Of a stretch of DNA of 39,046 nucleotides, positions 33,900 to 39,046 are shown in pieces. The DNA is taken from positions 1 through 39,046 of the forward strand of contig CAIQON010000388.1 of assembly GCA_903873475.1 (NCBI GenBank). The letters are read 5' to 3'. The translations under genes and the position numbers were made by a program. Below the pieces are notes generated by a model that did no database searches, was not told the DNA's origin, and worked only from the letters and a program-made list of their open reading frames with translations. This DNA is from an uncultured bacterium (GTDB lineage Bacteria > Pseudomonadota > Gammaproteobacteria > Burkholderiales > CAIKXV01). The number at the start of each line of letters is the position of its first letter. Within the stretch, counting starts at the first letter, position 1.

Positions 33900-34873
33900 G
33901 AGGGTTCGCGCCAGGCTGCACGCTGGAAGGCCACGCCCTGCGCACCATGGCTGCGCGCCAGCGCGAGGTCGGCAGGCGCCATGCCACCGAGCGCATAGAC
34001 CGGGATCGTCGATGCCGAAGCCCGTTCCGCGAACGCAGTCCAGCCGAGGGCTGGTGCGCCCGGGTGCGTCAGTGTCGCCGCAACCGGACCGAGCACTGCG
34101 AAATCGCAGCCGAGCGATCCGGCCTTCTCAAGTTCGGAGGCATCGTGGCAGGACGCGCCGACGAGCGGCAGCGCCGGCCGCCGTTCGAGGGCTGCCAGCT
34201 GCGCTGCACGCAGGTGCACGCCGTCGGCGCCGATGGCCTGCGCCAGCACCGTGTCGCCGTTGACCAGCACGCGCGCGCCAGCCCGGTGCGCGCGCGCCAC
34301 CACCTCGCGCGCGAACGCGGCCAGTGCATCTGGTGCCATGCCGGGCTCGCGGACCTGCACCAGCCGCAGCCCGCGCATGAGCGCCGCGTCCAGGGCCTGC
34401 AACTGCGCCGCGACGCCGACCTCGGCAGCCTGGGTCAACGCATACTCGAACGGCAGCCGCAACGCGGCGAGGATCGGCCCGTTGGCCGGCAGCATCGGCT
34501 CGACCGCCGGCGAATCGGCCCGCTCCCAGCTGAACGCCTGCCCTTCGTTGCCGCACACTTCGCCGCGCCACTGCGGGATGCGCAGGAAGCGCAGTTCGAC
34601 CGTCGCATGCGGGTAGGTGAAGCGCCGCCGCAGCCACGGATAGGCGACCTCGACCTGGACCGTCAGTTCCTCGCGCAGCTCGCGCACGATCGCCTCGAAG
34701 GCGGTCTCGCCAGCCTCGATCTTGCCGCCGGGGAACTCCCAGTACCCGGCGTACACCTTGCCCTCCGGCCGCTGGGTGATCAGCACCCGCCCGTCACTGC
34801 GCTCGAGGATACCGGCCACCACCCGCAGCACCGGCGGCGGCGATGGAGCAGCCGGGACCGCGGCGTCGGCCAT
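33896..34873 (-). CDS. Nudix hydrolase fused to a ThiE-like domain
   Basis: The product is 325 residues in two parts. Residues about 15-140 are a MutT-type Nudix domain with GGKIEAGETAFEAIV followed by RELREEL, a complete Nudix box, plus YWEFPGG. Residues about 155-325 resemble thiamine-phosphate synthase (ThiE): RLVQVREPG, GADGVHLRAAQL, LPLVGASCHDASELEKA, FAVLGPV and PVYALGGM. Here VQVREP replaces the VQLREK of true ThiE, so a substrate-binding Lys is lost and activity is doubtful. This Nudix/ThiE fusion next to DUF815 and argJ is a known proteobacterial arrangement. It starts two bases after the DUF815 stop. Confidence 0.88.
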   Translation of the reverse strand: MADAAVPAAPSPPPVLRVVAGILERSDGRVLITQRPEGKVYAGYWEFPGGKIEAGETAFEAIVRELREELTVQVEVAYPWLRRRFTYPHATVELRFLRIPQWRGEVCGNEGQAFSWERADSPAVEPMLPANGPILAALRLPFEYALTQAAEVGVAAQLQALDAALMRGLRLVQVREPGMAPDALAAFAREVVARAHRAGARVLVNGDTVLAQAIGADGVHLRAAQLAALERRPALPLVGASCHDASELEKAGSLGCDFAVLGPVAATLTHPGAPALGWTAFAERASASTIPVYALGGMAPADLALARSHGAQGVAFQRAAWREPS

Positions 34874-34875
34874 GT

Positions 34876-35835
34876 TCAGCCGCGCTGTCGCTTCTGCCGT
34901 GCGGCGGCGCCCATCTGCTGACGGCCCGCCCAGTCGCGAGCGAAGTGCCAGGCAATGCGCCCGCTGCGCGAGCTGCGGCCGAGCGCCCACTGCAGCGCCG
35001 CCTCGCGCACCTGCGGCGAGCCGATGTCCTCGACGCCGAAGTGGGCGAGCCAGTGATCGACGATCGCGAGGTACTCGTCCTGCGTGAACGGCCAGAACGA
35101 CACCCACAAGCCGAAGCGTTCGGACAGCGAGATCTTCTCCTCGGAGGTCTCTCCGGGGTGGATCTCGTCGCCGACATGCCTGTATTCGAGGTTCTCGTTC
35201 ATGTACTCCGGCATCAGGTGGCGCCGGTTCGAGGTCGCGTAGACCAGCACGTTCTCGGACGCGGCCGAGATGGATCCGTCGAGCACCGTCTTGAGCGCCT
35301 TGTAGCCGGGCTCATCGGCCTCGAACGACAGGTCGTCGCAGTACAGGATGAACCGCTCGGGACGTGCGCTGATCGCGTCGACGATCTCGGGCAGGTCGAG
35401 CAGGTCCTGCTTGTCGACCTCGATCAGGCGCAGCTTCTTCGGCGCGTACCGGTTCAGCACCGCCTTCACCAGTGACGACTTGCCCGTGCCGCGCGCGCCG
35501 GTCAGGAGCACGTTGTTCGCGGGCGCACCCTGGACGAACTGGCGGGTGTTCTGGTCGACCAGCTTCTTCTGCGCATCGACGCCCTGCAGGTCGGCAAGGT
35601 CGATCCGGTGCCGGTGCGTGACCGGCAGCAGCTGGCCGTGCCCGTTGCGCCGGCGCCAGCGGAACGCCACCGCGGCCTTCCAGTCGATCACCGGTGCCGG
35701 TGGTGGTGCCAGGTGGGCCAGTCCTTCGACCAGCCGTTCGGCCGCGTCGGCCAGGCGCGCGAGCGCCGCCGCCGGCAGCTCGACGGCCGGAACCGCCTCA
35801 GGTACGGTATTCCGCGTTGATCTTGACGTAGTCAT
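34876..35835 (-). CDS. DUF815 AAA-type ATPase
   Basis: The product is 319 residues. The family core is [20 protein letters not shown], then [20 protein letters not shown] (Walker A), [16 protein letters not shown] and [20 protein letters not shown] (Walker B). After it come [21 protein letters not shown] (sensor-1 region) and [23 protein letters not shown]815 (PF05673) ATPases have no firmly established job. The family is often beside argJ and a Nudix gene. The only available start, ATG 35835, overlaps argJ by 38 bases and lacks a clear ribosome site, so translation coupling to argJ is likely. Confidence 0.92.
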   Translation of the reverse strand: MTTSRSTRNTVPEAVPAVELPAAALARLADAAERLVEGLAHLAPPPAPVIDWKAAVAFRWRRRNGHGQLLPVTHRHRIDLADLQGVDAQKKLVDQNTRQFVQGAPANNVLLTGARGTGKSSLVKAVLNRYAPKKLRLIEVDKQDLLDLPEIVDAISARPERFILYCDDLSFEADEPGYKALKTVLDGSISAASENVLVYATSNRRHLMPEYMNENLEYRHVGDEIHPGETSEEKISLSERFGLWVSFWPFTQDEYLAIVDHWLAHFGVEDIGSPQVREAALQWALGRSSRSGRIAWHFARDWAGRQQMGAAARQKRQRG

Positions 35836-37027
35836 AGGAGAAGTCGCAGGTCCAGACCGTGGTGGCCGCGCTGCCGCGGCCGAGGTCGATGTGAATGATG
35901 ATCTCGGCCGGTTTCATCACGCGGGCGCCGTCTTCCTCGCGATAGCTGGCGGCACGGCCGCCGTCGACGATGACCCTCACGTCGCCCAGGCTCACCTGCA
36001 CGCGCGAGGTATCGAGGCCGACGACGCCGGCGTTGCCGATCGCCATCAGCAGGCGTCCGAGGTTGGGGTCGGAGGCGAACAGCGCGGTCTTGACCAGCGG
36101 CGAGTTGGCCACGCCGCGCGCGACGCGCAGGGCCTCCGCCTCGTCCGCCCCGCCGCATACCTCGACCGTGATGAACTTGGTGGCACCCTCGCCGTCGCGC
36201 GCGATCGCCTGCGCGAGGTGGGCGGCCACCTCGACCAGCGCGCCTTCCAGCACCGCGAGCCTCGGATCGGCATCGGTCTCGATCGGCCCGGCACCCGACT
36301 GCCCGGTGGCCATGAGCACGAACGAGTCATTGGTCGAGGTGTCGCCGTCGACCGTCACGCGATTGAACGAACGATCGGCCACACGCCTGACGAGTGCCTT
36401 GAGCACAGGCCCCGATACCGCCGCGTCCGTTGCGAGGTAGGCCAGCATGGTCGCCATGTTCGGCTGCAGCATGCCGACACCCTTCGCGATGCCGGTGATG
36501 GTGACCGGTGCGCCGTCGAGTACCACTTTCGCCGAGGCGCCCTTGGACACCGTATCGGTGGTCATGATCGCGGCCGCGGCCTGCGCCCAGTGGTCTGCAC
36601 CGAGGCTCGCGACGCATGCCGGCAGCGCCGCCTGGATCCTGGGCATCGGCAAGGGCTCGAGGATCACGCCGGTGGAGAACGGCAACACCTCGGAGGGCTT
36701 GCAGCCGATCGCGGAGGCCACCCATTCGCATGACAGGCGCGCATCGGCCAGGCCGCGCTCGCCGGTACCGCAGTTCGCGTTGCCGGCATTGACTACCAGC
36801 GCGCGCACTTCGCCGTCCAGGGCCAGGTGCTCGCGACAGACCTGCACCGGCGCGGCGGCAAAACTGTTCTGCGTGAACACGCCAGCGACGCGAGTGCCCG
36901 GTGCCAGCCTCACCAGCATCAGGTCGCGCCGGCCAGCCTTGCGGATGCCGGCTTCGGCGAAACCGAGTTCCACGCCGGCCACCGGCGACAGGGAGGCAGG
37001 ATCCGGCGGGGACAGATTGACGGGCAT
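35798..37027 (-). CDS. argJ: Bifunctional ornithine acetyltransferase/N-acetylglutamate synthase
   Basis: The product is 409 residues. ArgJ moves the acetyl group from N-acetylornithine to glutamate in arginine synthesis and, in bifunctional forms, also uses acetyl-CoA. The protein self-cleaves before a conserved Thr in the segment [16 protein letters not shown]; by codon count this is Thr193. Other family stretches are [55 protein letters not shown] and [16 protein letters not shown]. The end [11 protein letters not shown] is typical. It follows secA by 75 bases. Confidence 0.96.
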   Translation of the reverse strand: MPVNLSPPDPASLSPVAGVELGFAEAGIRKAGRRDLMLVRLAPGTRVAGVFTQNSFAAAPVQVCREHLALDGEVRALVVNAGNANCGTGERGLADARLSCEWVASAIGCKPSEVLPFSTGVILEPLPMPRIQAALPACVASLGADHWAQAAAAIMTTDTVSKGASAKVVLDGAPVTITGIAKGVGMLQPNMATMLAYLATDAAVSGPVLKALVRRVADRSFNRVTVDGDTSTNDSFVLMATGQSGAGPIETDADPRLAVLEGALVEVAAHLAQAIARDGEGATKFITVEVCGGADEAEALRVARGVANSPLVKTALFASDPNLGRLLMAIGNAGVVGLDTSRVQVSLGDVRVIVDGGRAASYREEDGARVMKPAEIIIHIDLGRGSAATTVWTCDFSYDYVKINAEYRT

Positions 37028-37102
37028 CGCTTCAGTTCCTCTGATCGAACGCCTGCGATGCAGCGGCGCGGTCGGCCGCGGCTGCAGGCTCGGGCCGGCG
37101 GT

Positions 37103-39046
<1,944 letters not shown>

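Noticed and set aside
32002-33996. Second minus-strand frame of 664 codons overlapping the aconitase
   Set aside because: It is a +1/+2 shadow of the aconitase reading frame, with runs of Arg and Ala and no family match.

Overview
The window looks like a chromosomal segment of a high-GC betaproteobacterium, probably Burkholderiales-like. Three things suggest this: the gene orders rpsP-rimM-trmD-rplS and pilC-pilD-coaE-zapD // yacG // Nudix-DUF815-argJ-secA, a Bug-type tripartite tricarboxylate transporter binding protein, and GC near 70% in most genes. The assignment rests on gene order and protein families read by eye; no database search was possible. No rRNA, tRNA, CRISPR array, insertion sequence or integrase was seen.

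Region 1 (1-6670): the 5' end of a TauD/TfdA-type dioxygenase gene leaves the window to the left. Diverging from it is an exported DUF1800-DUF1501 pair, which converges on a thiamine-diphosphate enzyme related to acetolactate synthase. Next comes an unrecognised exported helical-repeat protein that carries a 12-bp coding minisatellite.

Region 2 (6711-9215): the conserved translation/tRNA-modification operon rpsP-rimM-trmD-rplS on the minus strand, with a good sigma70-like promoter at 9187-9215. The trmD-rplS spacer is unusual: it holds seven tandem heptamers and a hairpin able to pair with the rplS ribosome binding site.

Region 3 (9292-12810): a plus-strand operon linked by stop/start overlaps. 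It encodes two glycosyltransferases of the arsenosugar/rSAM-selenodomain type (TIGR04283, TIGR04282), a DUF3047 protein and a SelD-associated type FAD oxidoreductase (TIGR03169). Ahead of it is a 43-codon frame resembling only the first 20 residues of the radical SAM protein ArsS, so the pathway enzyme appears deleted here.

Region 4 (12851-22278): a minus-strand ffh, queuosine-precursor transporter and aminotransferase group; a divergent ypjD and a CNNM/CBS protein; then pilC, pilD, coaE and zapD. pilB is not in its usual place.

Region 5 (22294-28570): a minus-strand block of five genes lies between zapD and yacG, which are normally neighbours. It appears lower in GC. In transcription order it encodes a membrane diguanylate cyclase/phosphodiesterase, a PhnD-like periplasmic binding protein, a one-heme and a two-heme membrane-anchored cytochrome c, and a SulP anion transporter. 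Both cytochromes keep a TsdA/SoxA-like candidate Cys heme ligand. This is the best candidate for an undescribed system: a possible sulfur-oxyanion redox and sensing module.

Region 6 (28888-39046): yacG and an overlapping alpha/beta hydrolase converge on a minus-strand series running secA (cut by the window edge), argJ, a DUF815 ATPase, a Nudix/ThiE-like fusion, an AcnA-type aconitase and a Bug binding protein.
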